DNA of 30,622 nt, taken from positions 1-30,622 of the forward strand of contig CALSCQ010001474.1 of the NCBI GenBank assembly GCA_943704525.1, written 5' to 3'. The DNA comes from Pigoraptor vietnamica. Taxonomy: Eukaryota; Opisthokonta; Filasterea. A program made the translations under genes and the position numbers. The notes under the pieces were generated by a model. That model did no database searches. It worked only from the letters and a program-made list of their open reading frames with translations, and was not told the DNA's origin. Each line of letters starts with the position of its first letter. The stretch's first letter is position 1. Shown here one piece after another: positions 1 to 11,383 of this stretch.

Positions 1-546
1 GATCTGGGGGGGGGAGGGGGCAGTTCCCCGTTCGTTGCATTGCTGACTGATGATCACACGCGTCCATTCTGTTGTTGGTCCCAGAGTGAGCATTCCGCGG
101 GCTATTGTGCATCCGACGCCACCGCAGCCTCTCTCGTCCGCACCCAGGGGTGACACGATGAGCCTGCGCAAGGTGCGAAGCTGTGCAGCTGTATCGCCTG
201 TGTACGATGAGTGCGCGTAGGCCGTAAGCGTACAATGCGCAAAGTACTTTCCATGTGTGCACGAGTGCCGGCGTTCCCAACTGGACTTGCTTCATTCAAA
301 CTCCTGTGTAGCGAGCGCCTCACGGGACCTGCTGTTCCGCGCAGCACTGCGTGCGTGGCTACGAGCTCGTCCCTTCCATCGGAATGCGACGCGAGAGTCG
401 ACGATGATAGAGTGCCTTAGAGTGCCTCGAGATAAATTAACACATCCACCCATTCCTCTTTCCCTCTCTCGCAACTAGTCGCATGGCGTCTGTGATGTGA
501 GCTGATCCTCCGCTAACAATTCGCACAATAACTTTCGTGTATTTCC
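1..546. other. Intergenic, 3' side of kinase gene
   Basis: No gene is recognisable here. Short open frames on both strands overlap each other, lack any family motif and have no splice-supported continuation. It begins with a G-rich run (7-20) and would hold the 3' untranslated region of the minus-strand kinase gene that ends at 547. Confidence 0.5.
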
Positions 547-3500
547 TCATCGATCGCGTTCCCTGCTTGGGAGCACGTCCTTCACCGCCGCCCACAGCTC
601 CTGCGCCTTGATGGGCTTCGTGAGATGCGCGACAAACCCGGCCTCCAGGCTCTTGCGCACGTCCTCCTGCGTGCAGTATCCGGACAGGGCAATCGCGCGC
701 ACGTCCGGACGCATGCTCCGCAGCGTGCCCAAGAGGTCCCTTCCAGAGCCGTCCGGGAGTCCGATGTCGGACAGCACAAGGTCGAACGCTCCGTTTTTTC
801 GGAACACGTCCGTCGCTTCGGCGCACGACTCGGCGACGGTGACGTCCATGCCAAGCCTTGACGAGAGCAGCCGCGCGAGGACCTTCGATGTCGTCTTGTT
901 GTCCTCGACGACGAGCACCGCGGACGATTGCCGGAGCATGCGCTTCGGAGAGAGGACGGTCTCTTCGCCCTCTTCGTCCATGGGCGCGTCTCCAACGGGC
1001 GTCGATGCAGCGCACGCTATCTCGTTCGTCACGTCGCATTCGGAGCAGGCGAGCGGCAGGCGCACCGTGAACTCTGCGCCCATTCCCAATCCCGCGCTGT
1101 TCGCGGTGATCGAGCCGCCGTGCAGTTGCACGAGGGAGCGCGCGATCGACAGTCCGAGACCGAGGCCCCCCAAACTGGTCCGTTCGGCTGTTCGCGCCTT
1201 GCTTAAACGCCTCGAATATCTGCGACAGAAAGGGGCGCTCGATGCCGCAGCCGTTGTCGCGGAGGGTCACGACGATCTCCGGCTGCATCCCGTCCGTGCT
1301 CACGTGCGTGGACACGCGGAACACGCCGCCCGCTTCGGGAAGGAACTTGGCCGCATTCCGCGCGATATTCCAGAACACCTGGCGCAGGCGAACCGCGTCG
1401 CCGTTCACAACGCACCTGGGATCAAGTGGGCACGGTCAGTCTCCACGCTCAAGCGCTGCGCACGAACCAGCCCTCACGCTAAAGTGGGTGCACTCACAGG
1501 GGCGCGTCCAGGCATAGTTGGATGTCGGCGCCCTTTGCGGCAAAGTCCGTGCGGACGATGCGCGCGACGTCCTGGAGTATCTCGTGCACGTGCACTTCGG
1601 CGAGCCGCAGCACAATTTTCCCCGCGTTGAGTCGCGACATGTCGAGGAGATCGTCGATGAGCGCGGTTTCCAAAAGAACGCCTTGGTACACCGTCTCGAA
1701 GGCATCACGCACACCGGGCGAAAGCGCCCCGTCGTGGCGCGCGTCGTCCGCGATAAGGAGGAGCGGGGTGAGTGGGGTGCGCAGCTCGTGGGACAGCGTT
1801 GCTAGAAAGCGGCTCTTGGCTTCGTTCGCCTGCTCGAGACTGGCAAGCTGCGGTGGGTGCGGTCGCCCTGTCAGCGCATGCACGCACATGCTCTCATCAC
1901 GCACGCACGGCCTGTTTCACATACACCATACACGCATGCATGCGCGCAATCGCACCCCATTGCAGTCCGGCACTTCCGCAACCCACCTGGCTGATCAACG
2001 CAGCGGCGAGGCGGTCCCTCATGACGGCGATCCCGAGAGCGATGGCCACGTGACGCGCGAGCGATGTAATGCACCCTTCCGACGGACGCCCGTCCCAACG
2101 CTGTGCCTCAATGCCGTCCGGCCGCGGCAAGACGGGTTTCCATATGGACAGCGCACCCCACACGCCGACGCCGTTCTTATCGACAATATGCACGCACACG
2201 TCCGGGACTCGGTCGACGACCTCTCCCGCGCTCGCAAACGGAGCGGTGCACTCCCACAGCCAGTTTTCGTCCTCTGTGGGGAGCGCTTGCGAGACCGCCA
2301 CGCGAATTTCAACCCTCCGCGCGCCCACACCGACATGGATGCCGGTAACGGCGGTGGTTGCAATGTCGTGGATGGGCACGTTCGTCGCGACGTTGGTCGC
2401 TATGAGGGTGAGAAGCTGGTCGCGCGCCTTGTTGCACTTTTGCAAGCGCGCCATCCGCGCATGGCCGCCGACACGCGACACGAGATCCCTGCGTGAGTGA
2501 CGATGGCGGTGAGTGGGCTGTGCACATGGGTGTTTTCGACTTGCGTGCATACCACAGCACGACCGTGCACTGACTGCCGCACCGCAGAAAGCGCAGAGCA
2601 CTCGAACACACCTCCGCTGGAACGGCTTCGCGAGGAACTCGTCGACACACAGCTCGCGAGCGTGGGACAGCGCGTCGTCGTCCACGCGCGCCGTGAGCAT
2701 GATGATCTTCAGCATCTGCAGCCGGGCGTCGTGACGCATCGCACGCACAAGCGCTAGGCCGTCGTCCGCACCCCGCATCATGCAGTCGGTGACCACGGCG
2801 TCCGGCAGCGGAATGTCCCGACGGCGCAGTTCCGCGAGGGCGGCGTCGCCATCTTCGACTGGAGTCACGCTGAAGTGCTCGCCAAGGATGCCGCAGAGGT
2901 AGTTGCGCATGTCGGCGCTGTCGTCCACCACAAGCACGCGGAAGGGCCCGTCGAGTCCGCGGAAATCAAACTCTTCGCCGCAACTGTTGCACTGGTCTTC
3001 CGAAACCGGACACGACTCGAGCGTTGAGACGCTGGCAGGCGCACTTTCCGGTTCCCTAGCGAGCGTGCCCACAAGTCCACCTACGGCGCCCGCAACGATG
3101 GGCGTCGGCGGCTCAACGTCGTCCAACGACAGCGCAGACACGCCGCTGTTCGGCGAGAAAGAGCGCGTTTTCTGCGAGCCCCACGTGAGAGACTCTGCGA
3201 GGTACTGGTCGCGGAGTCGCGCCACGTTGATGCGACGGGCAGCAGGAGAATACACAGGCTGCACGCCAGCGCCGGTAGCCGACTGCAAACCGCGGCGCAG
3301 CACGACGACGAACGTGGATCCCTTTCCCTCTGTGCTCTTCACAGACACACTGCCGCCGTGCACTGTGGCGACCTCGCGCACCAGCGCAAGTCCCAATCCC
3401 GTCCCCTCCAAAGAGCGCGTCGCCTCGTTTCGCACGCGGCCAAAGGGCTTGAAAAGCGTCGGCAGGTCGCTCTCACGCACGCCGCAGCCCGTGTCGGCGA

Positions 3501-5395
3501 CGGTCAGCCGCACCGCGTCGTCACCGTCGTCCCTCAGCGTCACCGTGATCGTACCTTTGCGAGTGAACTTAATCGCGTTGCTCACGAGGTTCGCGACGAG
3601 CTTATCGTACATCTGTAGGTCGACGCAGACGGGTCCGGACAGCGGCGGACAATCGAGGATGAGCTCCAGCCCGAGGCGCTCGCACGCGGCGCTGAACAGC
3701 GTCGCCACTTGCGTCGTCGCTTCGGAGAGGTCGATCGGCTCGAAGGACGCCGCGGACGCGCCCCCACCGGCCCGGAACGAGTCGAGGAGCATGTTGACCA
3801 TGCGCAGCATTCGATGGCCGTTGCGCAGCACGACAGTGAGGTCGCTCTTGATGTCGTCGGGAAGCGAGTGTGCGCGCGGGGACGAGAGTATGTTGTCGAG
3901 GGGGTCCACGATGAGCGTGAGCGGCGTGCGGAACTCGTGGTGGACGTTGCTGCATTCGCAAAGTGCGGTGTAAGCGGCGCACACACCACACATCACATAG
4001 ACACACACACATGACACACTCGCTCTCTCTCTCTCTCGGCACACTCACACGCACACACACATGTGAGGGGCAGTCTGAATTGGTGCCTTACAGTGTCACA
4101 ACAAGATCATCACTCACCGAAGCAGCTCTGTCTTCTGACGGTCCATTTCGGCGAGCGACTCTATCCGCGCGCGCTCTTCCTGCGCCGCCTCTGCGTTCAC
4201 GAGCACCGTCTGGAGGTGATCGACGACGAGGTCGAGGAACTCGCAGTACCTGTCGTCGAGACGGAGCACCGGGCGAATGCCGGCCACGAGGATGGCGATC
4301 GTCTGTTTGCGGGACGTGCGCGGTGAGCCACATGGTGCGTGCCGCACACGCGCACACGTGGTTGTCATGGCACACAGTTACTACGCCCGCGGCATGTTAT
4401 CGCATGCGCGACATAGGCAACTGCGAACCCACCCGCACACCGGTCATGCCGCGTATTTTCACAGGAAGAAGAAGCGACTGGTTCTCGCTCGCCTCGTTGC
4501 CAAGGCACACGCCCTCGCCAGAACGCAAGACGCTGTAGAGTGCGGCGATACACTCGCTTGCGCGGCGCTTCGACTGTGAGCTGGGCATCGAACTCGTCGT
4601 GGGTGGCGAGCCGGCCGACGGCGGTGTCGGCTGTGACTCCGACGGCGTTTCATTCTCCGCAGCTGTCAATGCGTCGCACGCAAGCACGCGCGGCCACTCG
4701 CACGGCGCTTCCATCGGCGGATATTCTCGCCGCATTGTCCCGTCCTTCACGACGTAGATGCACGGGGACACGACGTCGACGCACCGCTGCGACAGTGCGC
4801 AGCCCGCCATGATGCAGGCCTCGGCAACCGAACGCGCCGGCGCCGCGCCCACAGCGAGGTCGCTCAGCGCCCGCAAACGCCGCTCGCTGAGGACGCGGTC
4901 GGTGGTTTCGAGGCTGGTGTTCAGCACGGCGACGACGGATTCATCGGCTCCCCACACCGCACTGAATGCGAACGAGAAGTAGCACTCCTCCCTGTAGCCC
5001 ATCCGCTCGAGGGTGACCGGCATGTCCGCGGAGTACGTCGGCGCACCCGTGCGAAAGACGCCGCAGATCATCGGAACGATCGCGTCCGCGATCTCCGGCC
5101 ACGCGTCGTCGAAGGGCGTCCCGAGACACCAGGGGTGCTTCCGGCCGATAATTGGACGGAAGGCATCGTTGTAGATCATCAAGCGACGGTCGCCGGCGTA
5201 CACGCACATGGGGAAGCGAGACGTCAGCAACACGTTCACAATCGTCTGCAGCTGCGAAGGCCATGTGTCGCGCGGTCCGAGGGGCGTTCGCGACCAGTCC
5301 ATTTCGCTTACAAGTGTGCTCATGCACGGCTCACTGGCCGCGTCAGCCGGCGACTGCGCGGCAGAGTGCCGGTGAGGAAATCCCCAGTGCTCCAT
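547..5395 (-). CDS. Two-module hybrid histidine kinase (frameshifted)
   Basis: Six exons read in order 5395-4433, 4302-4118, 3949-2612, 2488-1987, 1847-1498, 1415-547. They give about 1401 aa if one extra base in the C6 run at 1166-1171 is skipped. Domains: PAS (about 25-165, with TPLG and YNDAF motifs), GAF (about 175-372), HisKA with H-box HHEFRTPL (His387), HATPase (N-box SNAIKF, G1 ADTGCG, G2 GTGLGL, 490-605), and REC1 (Asp771 in VVTD, Lys824). A GAF-like segment (840-985) follows, then a second HisKA (SHELRTPL, His1016), HATPase (NIARNAAKF, DNGCG, GGLGLGL) and REC2 (Asp1329, Lys1379). The family senses signals and passes phosphate His to Asp. No transmembrane segment is evident, so it is probably cytosolic. 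The first intron's donor (4432) was chosen among several in-frame options. Met25 (5323) is an alternative start. The PAS-GAF-HisKA layout resembles soluble bacterial kinases, which suggests old lateral origin (inference). Confidence 0.9.
1166..1171 (-). other. Frameshift in kinase G-run
   Basis: On the coding strand the conserved G2 box reads Q-F-G-G in one frame and G-L-G-L-G-L-S-I in another, and the switch falls in a run of six G. Five G would restore one continuous HATPase and REC2. Exon 6 (1415-547) has exactly one base too many for the intact reading. It is either a sequencing or assembly error or a real disruption. Unshifted, the frame stays open to 437 and would replace the end of the second ATPase and all of REC2 with unrelated sequence. 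Confidence 0.9.
3950..4117 (-). repeat. GT/GA-rich simple repeat in kinase intron 2
   Basis: This intron sits between exons 2 and 3 of the kinase. At 4006-4062 it holds short CA runs flanking a CT run, which read as GT and GA on the sense strand. The junctions are supported by the reconstructed motif L-L-R-N-V-H-H-E-F-R-T-P, whose arginine codon is split. Confidence 0.8.
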
Positions 5396-7341
5396 TTGCC
5401 TGCCGTCCGTCGGGCCAAACCCTTACTCTTCAACCGTTGACTCAATTTTGTTGCCTGGCCGAGATTGCAAGGGAAGTGCCTGCCCACGAATTGTGCCAAG
5501 TTTCAGAGGTTAGTGCCTGACGGTGCAGCACGCTGATTCGGCGCTGCCAGTGGCGCCGCCGGACTGATAACAGTCGGCTCAGTCACCGCGGCGGCAGCAC
5601 TCACCACTGATCGGTCACTTCCGCATCGGCCGGTTCGATCACTCTTGCGAAGTCGCACGCACACGACAATGTGACTAATGGCGCCGCAATGCGTTGAAGA
5701 GTTATGTGTTTTCAAGGCGACGGTGTGTGATTCTGACTGGCCGCGGTTCGGTGAGCACGGCAGTCAGTCAGCACTGAGCGTGCCACCGCCGTTCAGCTGT
5801 TGTGGTCGTTTTACGCAACAAGGAATGTCCCTCTGTCCCTACAAGCAATTGGAGTCAAAACCACTGGGCGTTCGAGTGAATCCCCTCTTTGCGTCGAAAA
5901 AAGTCCGTGTGAAAAGACAAGTGCTCGCAAGGGTACAGAAATAAAACCTTCCGATGGCCGGATGAACGTCCAGACTCCTGGTTTCCTATGCGCATGTATT
6001 GCACCTTGTTACCCGTGTTACCGATCACGGAACACTGTCCCGATCTGGTGAATTTTCGCCGGACGGCATTCCTTGCGTATTTTCAGTGACTCAATCTTTG
6101 TACTGAGGTGAGGCAGCGTTCAGTTGCACGCGGCGTGCAGAAACAGTATGTGTAGACTCCGTTCCGACTGCTCACTTAATCAGTGTCAGCGTCATGCACA
6201 CTGAGTGAAAGTCCCGGCGCCGCCGCCGGGCGCCGAGCGAGGGCTGGCCTCAGCCGTGCCTCAGCGTGTTGCCGGCGCCGGCCGCCTGAGGCAGTGACTC
6301 TCTTCAGTGTCTCACTGATTGAGTGGCTCGGTGTCGCCACTCACTGATTTTGGAAGAGAAGTAATTAATTGCATAATTAGAATTCGCCCATTGTTGCGGT
6401 TGTCCGTTCGTCGAATAGGGCCGAGGCCACGTTCATGCGTTGCACCAAAACGACCACCCGTTGCGCGTGAACCTGAAACTGATCCGACTGCTCAGTGACC
6501 CGGCACCGCCAACGTCGTTCACGGCCGGCCTGCCGCATTCCGTACCACCAGTTGTTGAAGGGTGGACCGTGATGGTGCGCCGGCGGACGGCCGGCCGAGT
6601 CAGCGCCCGAGCGCCACTGAAAAAGACTGGGACTGATGCGGGCAGCCGGGCCGGTTGTGCACTGAGTCAGTCGGTCCCAGCGCTGCCGCCGATCAGCCGC
6701 CGAACGGCACGGTCTTTACTCGGGAAGCCCTGGCCAGTTCCCGGCTAGACTAGCCGGCTGACTGGCACTCTTCAGTTGACTGTACAGGCCCCTGACCAGT
6801 ACACCGTCACTATTTTACCCTGAGGGCGGGACGGATGGCTGTGGCTGCCCGGCCCGTTGCCTGAGTTCTCGAGAGGCCAGCCCGATTGTCACGAGCCGAG
6901 GCCGACCGTCGGAGCCCGTCCAACCGGCACTGGCCCCGGACTGGCGCCGGCTGAGTCAGGTCGCGGCGGCGGCGCCCCGCGGCGGCCGGCGGGGTCCGGC
7001 GGCCAGACTGCCCGTGAGATTGGAACCGTGACTGGGGCGCGCCGGCCGTGACGGGCACGCCGATCATGCAACTGAAGCCCAGCCAACCAGCTGGGGCCAT
7101 CGAGTCCGGCCAGCGTCAGCACTGTCGGACGGCCGGCAGTTACTGGAGAGTGGCTGATCTTTTCACAACTTTTTAGCGTAAGGTCGATGTTACACTGCAC
7201 CCGCGCACCGTTGATGTTACATGCATCGCACGTGACTGGCACGGCTGTTCACTTCAGTTTTTCTTGCTCTTCAATCGCTCGTTTCCGCCGTTATTTCTCG
7301 CCGTTGAGTTACTGTGCGAGCACAGGCGTACACCCTGTGAC
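5396..7341. other. Long divergent intergenic region, ACTGA/TCAGT-rich
   Basis: This 1.9-kb region lies between the kinase start (minus) and the EMC1 start (plus), so it must hold both promoters. No frame shows a recognisable protein. From about 5500 to 7150 it is packed with the words ACTGA, TCAGT, CAGTG and CACTG, for example around 5557-5620, 5768-5785, 6178-6205, 6292-6355, 6479-6505, 6614-6680 and 6755-6785. GCCGGC/CGGCCG clusters occur near 6215-6290, 6520-6600 and 6960-7010. This may be a decayed satellite or mobile element, or a composition bias. I see no terminal repeats or target-site duplications. Confidence 0.6.
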
Positions 7342-7510
7342 ATGGATTTGCGCACGGCGCTTGTGGTGGCCTTCGTACTCGCGACGCTCGCGCCATCCGA
7401 AGCGCTCTACGAAGACCAAGCGGGCCTATTTGACTGGTGCGTGGACGCCGTTTGCGAGATGCCTCCAGAACAATGTGTGTTGCGCCGACTGCATCTGCTC
7501 TTGGGTGTGT

Positions 7511-7547
<37 letters not shown>

Positions 7548-10500
7548 GCGCTTCACTCGGTGCAAAGTGCGCCTGTGAACGCATTCATCCCATCTGATTT
7601 CCTGCGCCTAGTTGAGTTCTATGGGCTCTCAACCCCAAACTACCTTGCATGAGGCTGACTATTGTGGCATTGAGGCTGCGCTGTGATTGTAATTGAGTGT
7701 TGTGCTTTTGGCCTCAGGCACAAGCGAGTTGTTGGCGTTCCCTTTGACGCCTCTTCCGACGGAAAGCGCGTGTTTGTCGCCACGGAATCGAACGCAATCG
7801 CAGCTCTCGACGCGCTCTCGGGTGATGTCGGTGCGTACTGTGAATTTCGTCTTATTGTTTCTTTCCCTCTTTATATGCCATGTGGCCGACATTATTGTTT
7901 CTTTCCCTCTTTATATGCCATGTGGCCGACAACCCTGACACTCTTCCTCGTATGGTGCGACAGTGTGGCGCCACGTGCTTGGGGAGTCTGAAGACGACGC
8001 GCTCAATGCATTCGTGCACGGCGGCGGTGGTGAGTGGCTGTGAACGACCATCGTATATGGCAATAATGGCAGCAAATGTTCCTAATTTTGCCAGAAAGAG
8101 CATGACATGACCATTCATGTGCTCTCGTCATCCAACCAGCGCTCTTGACTCTCTCCGGCGGTCGTCGCTTTCTGCGTCGATGGGACGAGAAGACGGGTGC
8201 ACTCGCGTGGGAGGCCCTTCTCTTCTCGCTCTCGCAGCGCACGGCAGTTCCCTCTGAGCGCTCGCTTCGCAGCGACGGCCTCTCCGGCATGTCGTCTGCG
8301 GCGTACGTTCCGTCGCAAAAGGCCGTTGTGGTGGCGTCTGGGGCGGGGCTCCAGCTGCGACGGGTGGTCGACGGCTCGCTCGTGTGGGCGACGCCGCTCA
8401 GGTGAGATTCGATGGTGTTTGTATGTGTGTCGCCCCGCAATTATTGCGTTGTCACTTCATGAGTGTGAAGGGTGACTGAACTTGCGCATTTATGTGCGGT
8501 CGCTTGCGTGCATGAGCCTGATGATGTACACCATTTCTGTTGTAGCTGCCCTTCGTGGCTCGTGTCCGTCGCCGCCGAGGGTTCGTCGGATGCGATTGTC
8601 GCCACGTGCGCCGATGCGTCGGCCAAAGCACTCGCCTATGCCACGGTGGATCCCGCGACGGGCGCTGTCCGCGTGCAGGGCTCCGTCCCCGTCCCCGAGA
8701 GGTGCGTGTTGTCGCTCTCTCTCTCTCTCGATTGCACTGCGTGTGTGTGCGTGCCCTATGTACCTCTCTGCGGCATTGCAGTATGACCGCGAGTCGTGTG
8801 GTCGGTCGTCAGTGGAACGGCACAGTCACCGTCTTAGCAACCCCATTGCGCTTTCTGCCCGCAGCCTCGACAGCGCGAGTGTCGTTGCGGTCGATTCCAA
8901 AGGCGTCCTTCTTTCCACTTCCTCCGGCGCCGTTTCGTTTGTCGACATCAGCGGCTCCAGTGCCTCGCTAACGCCCCGTGGGAACGTGGGAGCAACTGGC
9001 ACTGCACTGCTAAACAGGGGCGGTGCGCGGGTGGTCGCGAGTGACACGAAGAGCGGCCATTCGTCCGTGCTCGGTGCGGATGGGACGGTCGCGCGTGACG
9101 TCGAGGGCCTTGCGTGTGTGGCCGGAAGCAAGCTCGTGGTCCTCTCTGCGGGCGCGAAGGTAAGGGAATCGCCCAAACAGTTCTTTCTGTAGTGGTGGCT
9201 GGCTCTTTCGCCAGTATCTTCGCACTTGTTACGTTGTCCCGCTCTGCATTTCGAGCCGCTGCATTGTTCTGAACCCTGTTCTGTCACGTGATCAGGGCTC
9301 GCTGTCGTGGTCCATCGTGGAGGAGGACGGCCGCACATCTGCCAAGGGCGCCGTCTCCATCCCCTCTCCCGCAACCGGCACTCTGCAGCCCATCCGCGTG
9401 TTTTGTGACCAGGGCGCCCGCGCTGCGTTGGCCGTTTTGTCCGACGGTTCCGTCGCCCGCTTTGAGACGTCGACGTATTCTACGAACGCCGCGCTTTGGG
9501 TGCGCGACGAAGGCCTTGCCGAGATTTCGGCGGTGGAGTTTGTGGACCTTCCCGCGCGGGGCATCGAGTCGCTGGAGAGGGAATTTTCGCACGAGCACAA
9601 CGCCCACGCGGCCGCCTCCAACATTGTCTCTCTCTTCGTCAACCGCATCTCCACGCAGCTGTCGCAGCTCGTGAGCACGCTCTCCCGCCTCCCCGACGTG
9701 CTCGGCGCACTCGCATCGCGACCCCTCTCGTCTTCTGACGACGGCAAGGGCGGCATGACCCGCGATCAGTTCAACCTCCGACGCGTCGTTGTGGCGGCCA
9801 CTCGCCGCGGCGCCGTGTTTGGCATCCACGGCGACACGGGCTCCGTTTTGTGGCGCGCGTTGCCGGAGGCGCTTGCGGTCCCGTCACACGGCGCGAAGGT
9901 GGCGCTGCTACGATCTGCGGTGCACTTCCCAGCGGTCGCTGCGGTTGTCGGCGCGGGCGGTGTGTCTGTGTTTGATCCGCTTACGGGCGCTGCGAGCGCG
10001 GAGAGCAAGGGCTTTGTGCTGCAGGGCAAGAAGGTCTTGCAGTCGGTCGTGCTCCCGGATGTCGACGCGCACAGTGTGCACGTCCTCGTCGCACTCGATT
10101 CCGAGCTGAAGGTGCGCCCCGCTGCTGTTGTGCGCCGTTGAAATGGCGGGAATTGTAGTCTTATGCATTCATGTTTCTGCGTTTTTGTTGAGGACAAGAA
10201 AAGCACGCAGCCTCGACAGCCCTTGTTGCCGTATCTCATGGATGTTATTATGTGCCCCCAGGTCCATGTCGTCCCCGACAACGCCGAGGCTCGCGCGGCG
10301 GCGGCTGCGCACCCCGACGGCGTCTTCGTCCACACTATTGACACGACGGCGTGCAAGATTGACGGATACAAGATTGGAGGTGAGTGGGGATTGCCGAGTG
10401 GGTTGTCAACTGTTGAGAGTGGCGTGGCCCGTCGTCCTCGTCGTTTGTGTTATTGACATCTGCCCCGTCGCGTGCGCCAGCATCCCTCTCGGCGTCGCTG

Positions 10501-11323
10501 GTATGGACAGTGCGCCCGTGCGACCCTTCCGCGGGCGAGCGCATAGTGGCAGTGAGCAGGAGCCCTTCGTACGTGCGCAGCGCCTCCGTCGGCCGCGTGC
10601 TCGGCGACCGCTCCGTGCTGTACAAGCCGCTGAGCGCGGGTTTGTTCGGCGTGTTTGTTGGGCGCGCGACGGACTCGACGCCGTGCCGCCACGTCGACGC
10701 GCCGGGTGCGACGTTCGCCGTAGTGGACTCTGTGAGCGGTGAAATCGTGACGCGCGAATCGCACCCGACGGCAAAGGGCCCGCTGGCGGCGGCGATTGCG
10801 GAGAATTGGGTCGTCTACTCGACGTACAACGCGAAGCTCCGCCGGACGGAGCTCGTGGCAATGGAGGTGTACGACGACGCGGAATCCGTCCGGAACACGT
10901 GGGTGTGGGCTTTGTCACTCCTGGGATCGAGGTGCCCCTGCCTGTTGAGTGCACGTGCGGCTGTGCCCTCCGCTTCGTGCGACGTTCGTGCACGCGTGTG
11001 TGTGTGTCGTGAAGCGCCATCAAATGCAGTCGCCACATGTTCCCCCCCCCCCCCCTCTTCCCCAATAACACAACAACCACACATTCTCATGCACACAGGT
11101 CGATCACGACGTCCCTCGAGGGCCGCCACCACTGGCGCATTCTGACGCAGGCGTATGTGATCGGCAGCGTCGTTCGCACGCTCGCAATCACCACCACGGA
11201 GCGCGGCATCACCAACCGCCAGCTGCTGCGTGAGTGTTCATCTCCTGTGACGTTGCGTCACACAAGCGCATTGTCGTTTACTTGTTTCTTGCTTTGGGCG
11301 TGCTCCTTTCTTGCGTGATGTGG

Positions 11324-11383
<60 letters not shown>

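Noticed and set aside
1-546. Small overlapping open frames suggesting a gene before the kinase
   Set aside because: There is no motif, no consistent splice pattern and heavy overlap between strands.
2903-3973. 356-residue open frame on the plus strand opposite the kinase gene
   Set aside because: It is antisense to the HisKA, ATPase and REC1 coding sequence, shows no domain and is explained by GC-rich codon bias.
8782-8864. Possible extra exon or exon extension of EMC1 after acceptor GGCATTGCAG (residues SMTASRVVGRQWNGT...)
   Set aside because: It opens in frame with exon 5 but is 83 bases long, so running into exon 6 would shift the frame. Joining 8701 directly to 8865 gives a continuous, family-like sequence.
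9284-9293. GTCACGTGAT in EMC1 as a third composite regulatory site
   Set aside because: It sits at the 3' end of an intron (just before the acceptor at 9295) and has no CCATGGAAACA neighbour.
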